This document shows positions 19,644 through 29,189 of a stretch of DNA of 64,000 nt, piece after piece. The DNA is taken from contig JAHEZL010000015.1 in the NCBI GenBank assembly GCA_023251095.1, forward strand, positions 49,803-113,802. The letters are read 5' to 3'. Under the pieces are notes generated by a model. The model ran no database searches. It was not told the origin of the DNA and saw only the letters and a program-made list of their open reading frames with translations. A program made the position numbers and the translations under genes. The stretch is from Flavobacteriales bacterium (GTDB lineage: Bacteria; Bacteroidota; Bacteroidia; Flavobacteriales_C; GCA-002722245). Every line of letters begins with the position of its first letter. Within the stretch, counting starts at the first letter, position 1.

Positions 19644-22514
19644 TTACGCCAGCTCTTTACTGTATTCTTCAGTGGGAACGCAGCTGCATACAAGGTTTCT
19701 GTCGCCGTATGCATTGTCGATTCTGTTCACTGTCGACCAGAATTTATTTTCCGATAAATAAGGCAGTGGGCTCACTGCTTTTTCACGGGAATAAGGATGT
19801 TTCCATTCTCCAATCACGTCGGCAATAGTGTGCGGAGAATTCTTTAACACGTTGTCTTCTTTGTCGGCAATACCATCTTCAATCTCTGCAATTTCCTTGC
19901 GGATCTCTATCATTGCTTTGCAAAAACGATCCAGTTCTGATTTTGATTCACTTTCGGTTGGTTCAATCATTAAAGTTCCGGCAACAGGGAAACTTACTGT
20001 TGGTGCGTGGAAACCATAATCAATCAATCTTTTTGCGATATCCATCACTTCAATGCCTGCGCTTTGTTTAAAGCCACGGCAATCCAAAATCATTTCGTGT
20101 GCTACTTTATTGTTTTTCCCTTGGTACAAAACAGGATAATCATTTTCCAGTTTTACTTTCAGGTAGTTAGCGTTCAGCATCGCCATACGTGTTGATTCCG
20201 TAACGCCTTCTGTTCCCAGCATGCGGATGTATCCGTAAGAAATAAGCAAAATCAAAGCACTGCTGAAAGGCGCTCCGGCAACAGCAGGAATTCCTTTTTC
20301 CGATTTTTCGTAAGCCAGCGGATGTGAAGGCAGGTAAGGCACTAAATGTTTTGCAACACCGATAGGTCCCATTCCCGGTCCGCCTCCTCCATGAGGAATA
20401 GCAAAGGTTTTGTGCAGGTTAAGGTGACAAACATCAGCGCCGATTTCCGCCGGATTGGTCAAACCAACCTGAGCGTTCATGTTGGCCCCGTCCATATAAA
20501 CCTGTCCGCCGTATTTATGAATAGTTGCAGTAATTTCTTTGATGCCTTCTTCGTAAACCCCATGAGTAGAAGGGTAGGTCACCATCACACAAGCTAAATT
20601 GTCTTTGTGTTGCTGGGCTTTTTCTTCCAGATCTTTCAAATCGATATTTCCCTGCTCATCGCATTTCACCAAAACGATGTCCATTCCTGCCATTGCAGCA
20701 GAAGCCGGATTGGTTCCGTGAGCGGAAGTTGGAATCAAAGCGATGTTTCTTTGTGTTTGTCCGAGGTCATCCAGATAAGCCTTAATTACTAAAAGTCCGG
20801 CCAATTCCCCTTGAGCGCCCGAATTCGGTTGAAAAGAAATGCCGCTGAATCCTGTAATTTCTTTCAGGTAAGTTCCTAAATCACCAATGATTTCCTGATA
20901 TCCCGCAGTTTGTTCTTTAGGCGTAAAAGGATGCATGTTGGCGAACAAAGGATTGCTGAGCGGCATCATTTCCGCAGCAGCGTTGAGTTTCATGGTACAT
21001 GAACCCAAAGAGATCATGGAGTGAACCAAAGAAAGATCTTTGTTTTCCAATCTTTTGATATAGCGCATCATTTCAGTTTCCGAGTGGAAAGTATTGAAAA
21101 CAGGATGCGTTAAATAAGGAGAAGTTCTGTTTACAGCGGCCGAAAGAGCAGCGCCTGCAATTTGTTCTTTAGTAACAGGAGAGCTTGTTTTGCCTGTAGC
21201 GGCAGTCAAAGCATTCAACAATTTATTGATGTCGTCAACAGTAGTGGTTTCATCCAAAGCGATCAGTATTTTGCCTTGGTGCAAACCAACATTGATTTCT
21301 GATTTTACTGTGTTGGCAACGATTTTATCTGCAAGAGATTTTTCTGCTTCTATACAAAGTGTATCGAAATAATTATTGGAAATACATTTCAATCCGAGGG
21401 CAGTAATTTTTTCTTTCACCAACGAAGCTTTTTGATGTACTTCGGTAGCAATGGCTTTTATTCCTTCTTGTCCGTGGTAAACCGCGTACATACTTGCCAT
21501 AATCGCCAATAGCGCCTGAGCAGTACAAATGTTGGAAGTTGCTTTATCGCGTTTGATGTGTTGCTCGCGTGTTTGCAGCGCCATGCGGTAAGCTTTTTTC
21601 CCACGGGCATCAATGGATACACCAATGATTCTTCCCGGCATATTTCTTTTGTATTCATCTTTAGCAGAAAAGAAAGCCGCATGCGGACCGCCAAATCCCA
21701 TAGGTACACCAAAGCGTTGTGTATTTCCAAAAACGATATCGGCACCGAATTTTGCAGGTTCTTCCACTAAAGCCAATGAAAGTAGATCGGCAGCAACAGC
21801 CACCGGAACTCCTTTAGCATGCGCGGCATCAACAAAGGCTTTGTAATTTTCAACCACTCCGTAAACGTTGGTGTATTGCACCAAGGCACCAAAGAAAGTA
21901 TCATTCAGCTGAACCGTTTTATAATCTCCAACTATCATTTCAATGCCTAAAACTTTTGTTCTGGCTTTTAAAACATCTATGGTTTGTGGGAAGCAGTTTT
22001 CATCGACAAAAAAAGTATTGGCATTTTTTTTCACAGCATCACGACTGCGTGAATTCAACAACATAATCATGGCTTCTGCCGCAGCTGTGGCTTCATCCAG
22101 AAGGGAAGCATTGGCGATGTCCATTCCGGTTAAATCTAAAATCATGGTTTGAAAATTCAACAAAGCTTCCAAACGACCTTGCGCAATTTCAGCCTGGTAA
22201 GGCGTGTAGGCTGTGTACCATCCCGGATTTTCGAAAATATTTCTCAGTATTACCGGCGGAGTGATGCAACCGTAGTAGCCCATTCCGAGATAAGATTTAT
22301 ACAATTTGTTTTTGTTGGCAACAGCAGAAATGTGTTGGAGATATTCCATCTCACTCATCGCTGCCGGAAGATTCAGTTTTTTTGGCAAACGGATGTGTTG
22401 CGGAACAATGTTACTCACTAATTGTTCGGTAGAGCTTGCTCCTGTAAGCGCTAGCATTTCGTTGATATCAGCCTGTGCCGAACCGATGTGTCGTTGTTGA
22501 AAAGAAGTTGCCAT
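19644..22514 (-). CDS. gcvP: Glycine dehydrogenase (decarboxylating), P protein of the glycine cleavage system
   Basis: 956 residues, the length of the fused single-chain P protein. The N-terminal half begins with [17 protein letters not shown] and carries [20 protein letters not shown]. The C-terminal half has the PLP lysine Lys702 in [18 protein letters not shown]. It decarboxylates glycine and passes the aminomethyl group to the lipoyl H protein (GcvH), feeding one-carbon metabolism. The other cleavage-system genes (gcvT, gcvH) are not in the window. I looked for the tandem glycine riboswitch often found with gcv genes and saw none in the 127-base upstream spacer. Confidence 0.98.
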   Translation of the reverse strand: MATSFQQRHIGSAQADINEMLALTGASSTEQLVSNIVPQHIRLPKKLNLPAAMSEMEYLQHISAVANKNKLYKSYLGMGYYGCITPPVILRNIFENPGWYTAYTPYQAEIAQGRLEALLNFQTMILDLTGMDIANASLLDEATAAAEAMIMLLNSRSRDAVKKNANTFFVDENCFPQTIDVLKARTKVLGIEMIVGDYKTVQLNDTFFGALVQYTNVYGVVENYKAFVDAAHAKGVPVAVAADLLSLALVEEPAKFGADIVFGNTQRFGVPMGFGGPHAAFFSAKDEYKRNMPGRIIGVSIDARGKKAYRMALQTREQHIKRDKATSNICTAQALLAIMASMYAVYHGQEGIKAIATEVHQKASLVKEKITALGLKCISNNYFDTLCIEAEKSLADKIVANTVKSEINVGLHQGKILIALDETTTVDDINKLLNALTAATGKTSSPVTKEQIAGAALSAAVNRTSPYLTHPVFNTFHSETEMMRYIKRLENKDLSLVHSMISLGSCTMKLNAAAEMMPLSNPLFANMHPFTPKEQTAGYQEIIGDLGTYLKEITGFSGISFQPNSGAQGELAGLLVIKAYLDDLGQTQRNIALIPTSAHGTNPASAAMAGMDIVLVKCDEQGNIDLKDLEEKAQQHKDNLACVMVTYPSTHGVYEEGIKEITATIHKYGGQVYMDGANMNAQVGLTNPAEIGADVCHLNLHKTFAIPHGGGGPGMGPIGVAKHLVPYLPSHPLAYEKSEKGIPAVAGAPFSSALILLISYGYIRMLGTEGVTESTRMAMLNANYLKVKLENDYPVLYQGKNNKVAHEMILDCRGFKQSAGIEVMDIAKRLIDYGFHAPTVSFPVAGTLMIEPTESESKSELDRFCKAMIEIRKEIAEIEDGIADKEDNVLKNSPHTIADVIGEWKHPYSREKAVSPLPYLSENKFWSTVNRIDNAYGDRNLVCSCVPTEEYSKELA

Positions 22515-22537
22515 AAATGATTGTTGAAATAAGGCTA

Positions 22538-22545
22538 CAAAATTA
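22538..22545 (-). promoter_or_regulatory. Possible -7 element for gcvP
   Basis: On the minus strand TAATTTTG fits TAnnTTTG and would give a leader of roughly 20 bases. No TTG is found at 19-22 bases upstream, so support is partial. Confidence 0.35.
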
Positions 22546-22641
22546 CGGCTTTTGTTTGTGAAAGGGCAGTAAATACCAAACTCTTTTACAAGTTTTTATT
22601 CACTGGCATAGTTTCTTATATTTGGTGTATAAACAAAGAGA

Positions 22642-23265
22642 ATGAAAAAGATTGTCCTGATTTTATTAACAATAGTATTCGCCACCGAATTTTTGTCGGC
22701 ACAGGATAAAATTGAATTGTTGAGCGGTAAAGTAAAAAAGGGAATTATTGATCATGAAAGTGACGGCTATATTTTTTACAAAAAAAAGGAAGGTGCTTTT
22801 TTAAAAAACAGAATCAGCAAAGAAAGAATTTTCAGAATCATTAAATCAGCTGGTGATACGACTTATGTTTACAAGCAGGATACTTTAACCGAAGATGACT
22901 ACAGCATTGCGCAAATTGAAAAACACATTCAGGGACAAATAGAAGCTCGAAAATATTACAAGCCATGGAAAACTGCGTTGGGTGGATTTTGCGTGGGTGG
23001 AGTAAGTGGAATTTTGCCTTTGTTTTATGCTTTTTTACCTCCAGGATTGTACGTTACTCTCGTTGGAACATGGCACATTGACGAGAGCAATTTCGTTGCC
23101 TCCGATGAAACTCTGCTTTCCGATGAATATTTTACAAATGGTTATGAACTGGCAGCCAGAGGAAAGAAAGTAAGATATGCTGTGGTGGGCAGTTTAGCGG
23201 GATTAGCTGCAGGAATGACAATTATGTATATTGTTTATCCTTATCAGGGACCGAGTACTTGGTAG
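22642..23265 (+). CDS. Exported or membrane-associated protein of unknown function
   Basis: 207 residues: signal peptide (MKKIVLILLTIVFATEFLSAQ), a lysine-rich region of about 95 residues that looks like a small beta domain (IELLSGKVKKGIID), then two hydrophobic segments around residues 115-140 and 180-200 that could be membrane helices. I do not recognise a family. A TATATTTG element at 22617-22624 is a candidate promoter 17 bases before the ATG. The gene is monocistronic, followed by a structured non-coding repeat and the convergent hemL. Confidence 0.7.
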   Translation: MKKIVLILLTIVFATEFLSAQDKIELLSGKVKKGIIDHESDGYIFYKKKEGAFLKNRISKERIFRIIKSAGDTTYVYKQDTLTEDDYSIAQIEKHIQGQIEARKYYKPWKTALGGFCVGGVSGILPLFYAFLPPGLYVTLVGTWHIDESNFVASDETLLSDEYFTNGYELAARGKKVRYAVVGSLAGLAAGMTIMYIVYPYQGPSTW

Positions 23266-23275
23266 TTTTTTTTAT

Positions 23276-23440
23276 CTTCTTTTAAAAGAAGCAAATCGAT
23301 ACTTTTTGTCTTGAAACAAAAAGTATCCAAAAAATTCAAGAGCTAAGAGATGCTGCCGCCGCACGAAAAATCTTTCGCACGCTCGCCTCTTAGCTCGGGC
23401 CCTCGCACGAAGTTAGCGACCCATTTTCTAACGAACTTGT
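23276..23440. repeat. Structured intergenic repeat-like element with consecutive inverted repeats
   Basis: The 262-base spacer between convergent genes holds no gene. Three perfect inverted repeats follow one another: a 16-base palindrome CTTCTTTTAAAAGAAG (23276-23291), GATACTTTTTGT (23298-23309) with its complement at 23316-23327, and GAGCTAAGAG (23340-23349) with its complement at 23387-23396 enclosing a GC-rich segment. A weaker GTTAG/CTAAC pair follows, and a CTCCCTTT/AAGGGAG hairpin sits near 23470. This resembles the long palindromic interspersed elements of Bacteroidota and could also terminate both transcripts. Confidence 0.6.
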
Positions 23441-23527
23441 TTTGAATATGGATGAGTACTGCACTTCTCCCTTTGAAAAAGGGAGGTGCGAAGGAATGCT
23501 GTGTGCTGGCAGAGGGATTTATTCCAA

Positions 23528-24817
23528 TTACTTCATCGCTTTTTTAATCCCCACTTTAAAAACTTCAATTGTTTTTTTGATATCGTCATTGCTGTGTGCG
23601 GCAGAGATGAAGCCTACTTCGTAGCCTGACGGCCCGAGATAAATTCCTTTTTCCAGTAAAAATTTATGTAAAATCCTGAAGTGATTCATCGATTTAGGAT
23701 CAATGTCGGCAGCGGATTTAATGTCTTTGTTAGAAAATCTCAACCAGAAAATAGAACCTACTGAAACCATTTTAAAAGCCAGTTTTTCTTTTGTGGCGAA
23801 TTTGTTGATTTCATCGCAAAGCAATTTCGTTTTTGCTTCCAGAGAATTATAAAATCCTTTTTTCAAACACTCGCTCAATTGCGCTTTTCCTGCGCTCATT
23901 GCTACCGGGTTTCCCGATAAGGTTCCTGCTTGGTAAACGGGTCCGTCGGGAGCAATTTCTTTCATGATTTTTGCGCTGGAGCCATAAGCACCTACAGGCA
24001 TTCCGCCACCAATAATTTTTCCGTAAGTGATGATGTCGGGTTTGATTTTATATAAGCCAGCAGCACCTTCAAATCCTACACGGAAACCACTGATCACTTC
24101 GTCAAAAATTAAAAGTGAATTGTGTTTTTTGGTGATCTCTCTCAAGCCTTGTAAATATTCTTTTCCTTGCAGTAAGAGTCCGTTATTGGCAGGAACCGGC
24201 TCAATAATGATACAAGCAATTTGATTGTAATGTGTAGCAAAAGCTTTCTCCACTGCTTTCAAATCGTTCAAGGGCAGAACAATAGTTTCATTCGCAAAAG
24301 CTTCGGGAACACCTGCTGATGATGAGGTTCCGAAAGTGGCTAACCCTGATCCTGCTTTTACTAAAAGATGATCAGCATGACCGTGATAACATCCTTCAAA
24401 TTTTATGATTTTATCTTTTTTAGTATAACCTCTTGCCAAACGAATAGCCGACATTACAGCTTCTGTTCCTGAACTTACAAAACGTAATTTTTCTATGAAG
24501 CGATTGTTTTTGATAATCAATTCAGCCAATTCATTTTCCTGTACTGTTGGTGCGCCAAACGACAAACCATTGACAACAGATTTTTGTACAGCTTTTACTA
24601 CTGAAGTTGGTGCGTGACCCAAAATCAGCGGACCCCATGAGCAGCAATAATCAATGTATTTATTTCCATCGATATCATAAATTTTTGATCCTTTCCCTTT
24701 CGCAATAAAAAGCGGATCGCCATCTACCGAACCAAAGGCCCGCACAGGAGAATTCACTCCACCGGGAAAAAATGTTTTTGCTTTTTTAAATGCTGCTGCT
24801 GATTTTTTTGTTTTCAT
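23528..24817 (-). CDS. hemL: Glutamate-1-semialdehyde 2,1-aminomutase
   Basis: 429 residues of the class III aminotransferase fold. The N-terminus FPGGVNSPVRAFGSV, the segment FVSSGTEAVMSAIRLARGYT, and the PLP-lysine region YGKIIGGGMPVGAYGS (around residue 265) identify HemL. It converts glutamate-1-semialdehyde to 5-aminolevulinate in the C5 pathway to heme. It lies 8 bases downstream of the MBL-fold gene and is the last gene of a three-gene minus-strand group with that hydrolase and a phosphatase-like protein. No other heme gene is adjacent. Confidence 0.97.
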   Translation of the reverse strand: MKTKKSAAAFKKAKTFFPGGVNSPVRAFGSVDGDPLFIAKGKGSKIYDIDGNKYIDYCCSWGPLILGHAPTSVVKAVQKSVVNGLSFGAPTVQENELAELIIKNNRFIEKLRFVSSGTEAVMSAIRLARGYTKKDKIIKFEGCYHGHADHLLVKAGSGLATFGTSSSAGVPEAFANETIVLPLNDLKAVEKAFATHYNQIACIIIEPVPANNGLLLQGKEYLQGLREITKKHNSLLIFDEVISGFRVGFEGAAGLYKIKPDIITYGKIIGGGMPVGAYGSSAKIMKEIAPDGPVYQAGTLSGNPVAMSAGKAQLSECLKKGFYNSLEAKTKLLCDEINKFATKEKLAFKMVSVGSIFWLRFSNKDIKSAADIDPKSMNHFRILHKFLLEKGIYLGPSGYEVGFISAAHSNDDIKKTIEVFKVGIKKAMK

Positions 24818-24825
24818 GTGTGTCG

Positions 24826-25464
24826 TTATTTGACGAATGGATTGTTCTTTTTTTCGAAACCAATATTTGTTGAATCGCCGTGTCCGGGAAATACTTCGTA
24901 GCCGTCGGGCAAAGTGAATAATTTTTCTTTGATGCTTTTTACCAGAATATTCATGTCGCCAAAAGGTAAATCGGTTCTTCCTACGCTCATTTGAAAAAGC
25001 ACGTCGCCGCCAATGACAAAGCCATCTTCATGACTCACAAAAGCGAGATGACCGGGTGCGTGTCCCGGAACAAAAAGTATGTCGAGTTCCGATTTTCCAA
25101 AAGTGATCACGTCGCCTTCTTCCAGAAAAACTGCAATTTCAGGAGAAGGATTACAGTTGATGCCGTATTGTTTTCCCCATAGCGGAGAGCCTTCTAAAAT
25201 GGGCTTTTCCAGCTTATTGGCTTCCAGTTTCAATTTGAATTTATCGGCTATCATTCCGTTGCCCAAGATATGATCAATATGGCAATGTGTGTTCAATAAA
25301 TGCACCGGTTTTAAGTTGTTATCGCTGATAAATTTGAGGAGCGTTTTTTCTTCACTACTGGTATAGCACCCCGGATCGATGATGACGCATTCTTTTGTTT
25401 CATCAAAAAGAATGTAGGTGTTTTCGTAAAAAGGATTGAAAGCGAAACCTTGAATTTGAATCAT
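24826..25464 (-). CDS. MBL-fold metallohydrolase (glyoxalase II-like)
   Basis: 212 residues. The metallo-beta-lactamase metal motif THCHIDH is near residue 57, with further ligands in VPGHAPGHLAF, GGDVLF and FPGHGDST. The length and motif order fit the short glyoxalase-II-like hydrolases that act on thioesters. The exact substrate cannot be read from sequence. The gene sits between the phosphatase-like gene (21-base gap) and hemL (8-base gap), so the three are probably cotranscribed. No persulfide dioxygenase marker or fused rhodanese domain is present. Confidence 0.9.
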   Translation of the reverse strand: MIQIQGFAFNPFYENTYILFDETKECVIIDPGCYTSSEEKTLLKFISDNNLKPVHLLNTHCHIDHILGNGMIADKFKLKLEANKLEKPILEGSPLWGKQYGINCNPSPEIAVFLEEGDVITFGKSELDILFVPGHAPGHLAFVSHEDGFVIGGDVLFQMSVGRTDLPFGDMNILVKSIKEKLFTLPDGYEVFPGHGDSTNIGFEKKNNPFVK

Positions 25465-25485
25465 ATTGTAACTAAAATTTGAAAA

Positions 25486-25947
25486 TCAAAAGTAAGGAAA
25501 ATTACTTTTGATGAACTCTATTGCTTCGTCAATAAACATTTGCCAGTTGTGATCAGGCATCCAGATGTTGGTGATGAAATTTTCTATTTCACTTTCTTCT
25601 AATTTTTGGATGGAAAATAAATAGAGCGCCACAAAAACAGAAGCACGATAATTGGCTGCGCAGTGCACTAAAACTTTTTTATTTTCGCTCTCTTTCATTT
25701 TTTCAAAAAAGAGAGTGAGGTCCTGAATCGTTGGATTATCAAACAAAACAGGAATATGAAAATATTTGATATTTAAATTTTCGACAGAAGATTTTTCATT
25801 TGGAAGAGAATAATCGGGATCATTTAATCCGAGATTAATAATGACAGAAAATTTTTCGCCTGCTATTTTTTGAAGTTGGGATTCTGTTGGTTGACCCGAG
25901 CAGGCAAGGGATTCGGAGATTTTATGAAAATTGCGGATGTCGGACAT
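25486..25947 (-). CDS. Protein tyrosine phosphatase-family protein
   Basis: 153 residues. The loop VHCAANYRASVFVALYL is close to the VHCAANxRxS loop of a small bacterial phosphatase family, with the opening SDIRNFHKISESLACSGQPT and the ending IWMPDHNWQMF also typical. The spacing between the nucleophile Cys and the Arg is four residues, not five as in classical CX5R phosphatases. This is shared with related DUF442-type proteins, so activity cannot be assumed. It heads the minus-strand group that includes the MBL hydrolase and hemL. Confidence 0.75.
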   Translation of the reverse strand: MSDIRNFHKISESLACSGQPTESQLQKIAGEKFSVIINLGLNDPDYSLPNEKSSVENLNIKYFHIPVLFDNPTIQDLTLFFEKMKESENKKVLVHCAANYRASVFVALYLFSIQKLEESEIENFITNIWMPDHNWQMFIDEAIEFIKSNFPYF

Positions 25948-25979
25948 GAAGTAAATTTAAGAATTTTCATTGCTTCGTG

Positions 25980-26148
25980 AAGTTTAGCGAAGCGTAACTT
26001 TGCGAAATAACTTATCTACTTGGAAGTTTTCAACTTCCTTTTTCCGAAGGAAAAAATTAAGATTATTCTGTATGCTCCTCTTCGAGGAAAGAAGTTGAAA
26101 ACTTCTAAGCAGGCTTGTGAAATCACCAAGTTACGCTTCGCTAAACTT
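25980..26148. repeat. 169-base nested inverted repeat, possible MITE- or REP-like element
   Basis: The outer arms 25980-26000 and 26128-26148 are perfect 21-base complements (left arm begins AAGTTTAGCGAAGCG). Nested inside, GAAGTTTTCAACTTC at 26023-26037 pairs perfectly with 26091-26105, and each of these is itself nearly palindromic. The centre has a smaller TTCCGAAGGAA hairpin. No coding frame is supported. It occupies nearly all of the 216-base gap between two minus-strand genes. Confidence 0.8.
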
Positions 26149-26163
26149 GGCGAGGTGCAGGAT

Positions 26164-26631
26164 TTAATTGCTATTACATTCTTTGCAAATACTTATTGAA
26201 CCAATCTGTTCAACTCCATGTACTTTACAAGTAAAAATACATTCATAATTTTCATTAAACATTGTAAAAGTAGGATGCATTCCCATATGTAAATCGCTAA
26301 CGATATATTTTAAAGAACCTATATAAAAATGGTAAGTGTAACCAACTTTTAACTTTATTGAAGGAGAGATGTTGTAAGTGTTTTGTTGTAAGGAATCCGT
26401 GTAAATTTTAATAGTATCATTTGTAACGGTCGGACCTAATTCTAATATTTTAATGGTATCTATTTCATTTTTATTAAATCCATAAAAATCAATGGACTCA
26501 AATTCAAAAAAACTAGAACTTTCTTCACATTTAGTTTGAAATTTCTTTTTCTCATCTTCACTCCAACCTCCACAGCCAAAAACAACCAAGGTTAATAAAA
26601 CAATGATTGCAAAAAATTTAATCTTATTTAT
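26164..26631 (-). CDS. Small lipoprotein of unknown function, apparent ATA start
   Basis: The frame encodes a lipoprotein with signal (M/I)NKIKFFAIIVLLTLVVFGC and then a Cys-containing beta-rich domain ending CKVHGVEQIGSISICKEC. There is no ATG. A TTG at 26589 would begin inside the signal peptide and destroy it. The position where the start is expected, 26631-26629, reads ATA, and six bases upstream is AAAGGAG, a strong Shine-Dalgarno sequence that is rare in Bacteroidota. I therefore annotate from ATA, giving about 155 residues. An ATT at 26622 is another option. Function is not recognised. It lies downstream of gpmI, 30 bases after that gene's stop codon. Confidence 0.65.
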   Translation of the reverse strand: MNKIKFFAIIVLLTLVVFGCGGWSEDEKKKFQTKCEESSSFFEFESIDFYGFNKNEIDTIKILELGPTVTNDTIKIYTDSLQQNTYNISPSIKLKVGYTYHFYIGSLKYIVSDLHMGMHPTFTMFNENYECIFTCKVHGVEQIGSISICKECNSN

Positions 26632-26661
26632 AAATATCTCCTTTACGATCTCCTATGTTAA

Positions 26662-28179
26662 TCACACCAACACTTCCCCCGTCATATCCTTCGGAATCTC
26701 CACTTCCATCATCTTTAAAATAGTAGGAGCGATATCCCCTAATTTTCCGTTTTTAATTTTCTTGTAATCCTTATCAATTAAGAAGCAAGGAACAGGATTA
26801 GTAGTGTGAGCAGTATTCGGCGAACCATCAGGATTGATCACATAATCAGCGTTACCGTGATCGGCGATGATGATGAAAGAAAAACCTTTTGCAGAACCAC
26901 ATTCCACTATTTGTTTTACACAAGAGTCAACAGTTTCAACTGCTTTTACAACAGCATCGTAAACTCCGGTGTGGCCTACCATATCAGGGTTAGCGAAGTT
27001 GAGGCAAAGGAAATCAGCTTCGCCTTTATTCAATTCGGCACAAACTTTATCAGTCAATTCCTGAGCGCTCATTTCAGGTTGTAAATCGTAAGTAGCCACC
27101 TTCGGAGAAGATGCCATGATGCGCACTTCACCTTTAAAAGGCTCTTCTCTTCCGCCGGAGAAGAAGAAAGTAACATGTGGATATTTTTCTGTTTCGGCAG
27201 CGCGAATTTGTTTTTTACCGCCTTTCTCCAAAGCTTCTCCCATAGTCATGGTGAGGTTGTCTTTTTCGTAAATCACATGAACACCTTTGAACGACTCGTC
27301 GTAACGCGCCATGGTGACATAGTACAAATTCATTTTGAACATGTTTTGTTCGTGGAAGTCCTGCTGGCTTAAAGCCTGCGTGATTTCACGACAACGGTCG
27401 GTACGGAAGTTGAAACAAATTACAACATCACCTTCTTTGATGGTTGAAATAGGTTTTCCTGCAGCATCAGTAATGATAGACGGTTTAACGAATTCATCCG
27501 TTTCGTTTTTTGCATAAGAAGCTTTCATTGCTTCAACAGGATCAGCGAAATGTTCACCTGTTCCGTGCACTAATAAATCGTAAGCCAGTTTTACGCGATC
27601 CCAACGTTTGTCACGATCCATCGCATAATATCTTCCGCAAAGAGAAGCGATTTTTGCTGTTGTATTTTTGATGTAAGCCTGCAATTCAGTTACATAACCC
27701 AATCCGCTTTTAGGATCCACATCCCGTCCGTCGGTAAAGCCATGAATAAACACATCTTTCACCCCTTCGGTGGTGGCCATATCGCACAAGGCGTACAAAT
27801 GTTTTTGAGAAGAATGTACACAGCCTTCAGAAAGTAATCCTAAAAAGTGTACTGCTTTATTTTTGTCTTTGGCTTCTTTGAAAGCCGCTTTCAACACAGG
27901 ATGCGAGAAAAATGATTTGTCGCGCACGGCAACATTTATTTTCACCAAATCCTGATAAACTACTCGTCCGGCGCCAATATTTAAGTGCCCAACTTCTGAG
28001 TTTCCCATTTGTCCCTCGGGCAAACCAACTTCTTCACCGCTGGTGATGAGTTCAGAGTTTGGATAATTTTTATAGAGAGAATCAACGAAAGGAGTATTCG
28101 CATTGAAGATAGCGTCCGACTTAGAGTGATCACCTTTTCCCCAGCCATCCATGATAATAAGAGCAACTTTTTTAGACAT
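26662..28179 (-). CDS. gpmI: 2,3-bisphosphoglycerate-independent phosphoglycerate mutase
   Basis: 505 residues, the usual size. Metal and catalytic motifs are all visible: IIMDGWG at the N-terminus, the phosphorylated Ser61 in MGNSEVGHLNIGAGR, GFTDGRDVDP, FNFRTDR, NFANPDMVGHTG and IIADHGNADY. It interconverts 3- and 2-phosphoglycerate in glycolysis and gluconeogenesis using manganese. The gene starts 5 bases after the stop of a sensor histidine kinase gene and is followed by a small lipoprotein gene, so the three are likely one transcript. Confidence 0.98.
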   Translation of the reverse strand: MSKKVALIIMDGWGKGDHSKSDAIFNANTPFVDSLYKNYPNSELITSGEEVGLPEGQMGNSEVGHLNIGAGRVVYQDLVKINVAVRDKSFFSHPVLKAAFKEAKDKNKAVHFLGLLSEGCVHSSQKHLYALCDMATTEGVKDVFIHGFTDGRDVDPKSGLGYVTELQAYIKNTTAKIASLCGRYYAMDRDKRWDRVKLAYDLLVHGTGEHFADPVEAMKASYAKNETDEFVKPSIITDAAGKPISTIKEGDVVICFNFRTDRCREITQALSQQDFHEQNMFKMNLYYVTMARYDESFKGVHVIYEKDNLTMTMGEALEKGGKKQIRAAETEKYPHVTFFFSGGREEPFKGEVRIMASSPKVATYDLQPEMSAQELTDKVCAELNKGEADFLCLNFANPDMVGHTGVYDAVVKAVETVDSCVKQIVECGSAKGFSFIIIADHGNADYVINPDGSPNTAHTTNPVPCFLIDKDYKKIKNGKLGDIAPTILKMMEVEIPKDMTGEVLV

Positions 28180-28184
28180 ATATT

Positions 28185-29105
28185 TTAGTTTAATTGTATC
28201 GGAAATTGAATCGTAAATATAGCACCTTTGGGAGAATTATCACGCACTTCAATGCTGCCATTGTGCAATTCCACCAGGTTTTTAACAATAAACAATCCTA
28301 AACCCGTGCCCTTGTTTTTTCGGGTATTTTCATTCCCAACCCGGTAAAATTTTTGAAAAATATTTTTTTTCTCCTCGTCGGGAATCCCTTCTCCTTCATC
28401 AGAAATGGTTAAGGAAATTGTATTTGCGTTGCTTTTCAAATCAATACAAATTTCACTTCCGGACTCCGAATATTTTGCAGCGTTTTCCAGTAAATTGATA
28501 ATGATGGAGGACAAGCCCATTTCATCGCCTGTCATCGTGAAATCATCGCTGGTGCTATGAAGGAAAGAAAATTTATGATTTTTCAAAAAGCCGTTTTGAT
28601 TTCGTTGAAGAGCATCTGCAATAATTTTTTTGAGGGAAATTTTTTCCTTCTGAAGGATAAAAAGTTGTTCGTCGATTTTAGTGGCGAGCAAAATATTTTC
28701 CACCATTTGATTGAGTCGATCGGCATTCTCCACGCCTTTGCCCGAAAGGTCTTTCACCTGTTCCGGTTCCAGCTTTCGCGATGCAATTGTTTGCCACAAA
28801 AGTTTAATAGAGGCGATAGGAGTTTTTAATTCATGTGTTATCGCCATCAGGAAATTTCTTTGCTGATTGCTTACTGCCATTTCTTTTTTAAAGGCTCGGT
28901 ACGTGATGAAAAACCCGAAGAACAACAGCGCAATAAAAACCGACCCTTCACCAAAGAGCATCCAGAATTTTCTTTCCAGTTCTTTTCCCTGATACACTTC
29001 TTTATAGAGGTTCCATGTATTGTTCAGCCACCATAAACTTTGTAAAAGAATGTAGGAAAGCAACACTGAAAAAATGACTATCGGCCGTTTGGATATTTTA
29101 TTCAT
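28185..29105 (-). CDS. Sensor histidine kinase without adjacent response regulator
   Basis: 306 residues. Two membrane helices (about 9-27 and 54-70) enclose a small periplasmic loop of about 25 residues, so sensing may be in the membrane. The dimerisation domain has His91 in MAITHELKTPIASIKL. The ATPase domain shows the N box LLENAAKYS, G1 SDEGEGIPDEE, F box FQKFYR and G2 NKGTGLGLFIVK. No response regulator lies next to it; its downstream neighbour 5 bases away is gpmI. Its partner regulator must be elsewhere. The short sensor and operon with a glycolytic enzyme are unusual, but a functional link is only inference. Confidence 0.92.
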   Translation of the reverse strand: MNKISKRPIVIFSVLLSYILLQSLWWLNNTWNLYKEVYQGKELERKFWMLFGEGSVFIALLFFGFFITYRAFKKEMAVSNQQRNFLMAITHELKTPIASIKLLWQTIASRKLEPEQVKDLSGKGVENADRLNQMVENILLATKIDEQLFILQKEKISLKKIIADALQRNQNGFLKNHKFSFLHSTSDDFTMTGDEMGLSSIIINLLENAAKYSESGSEICIDLKSNANTISLTISDEGEGIPDEEKKNIFQKFYRVGNENTRKNKGTGLGLFIVKNLVELHNGSIEVRDNSPKGAIFTIQFPIQLN

Positions 29106-29189
29106 TTGTATTGGTGAAATTAGAGAACAAGTTGCTTATCACAAAACGTTTTATTTCTTTTACATTTATTGCTTATATAAGTCAGGAAA

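Noticed and set aside
22515..22641. Glycine riboswitch before gcvP
   Set aside because: The spacer is short and AT-rich and shows no tandem aptamer-like structure.
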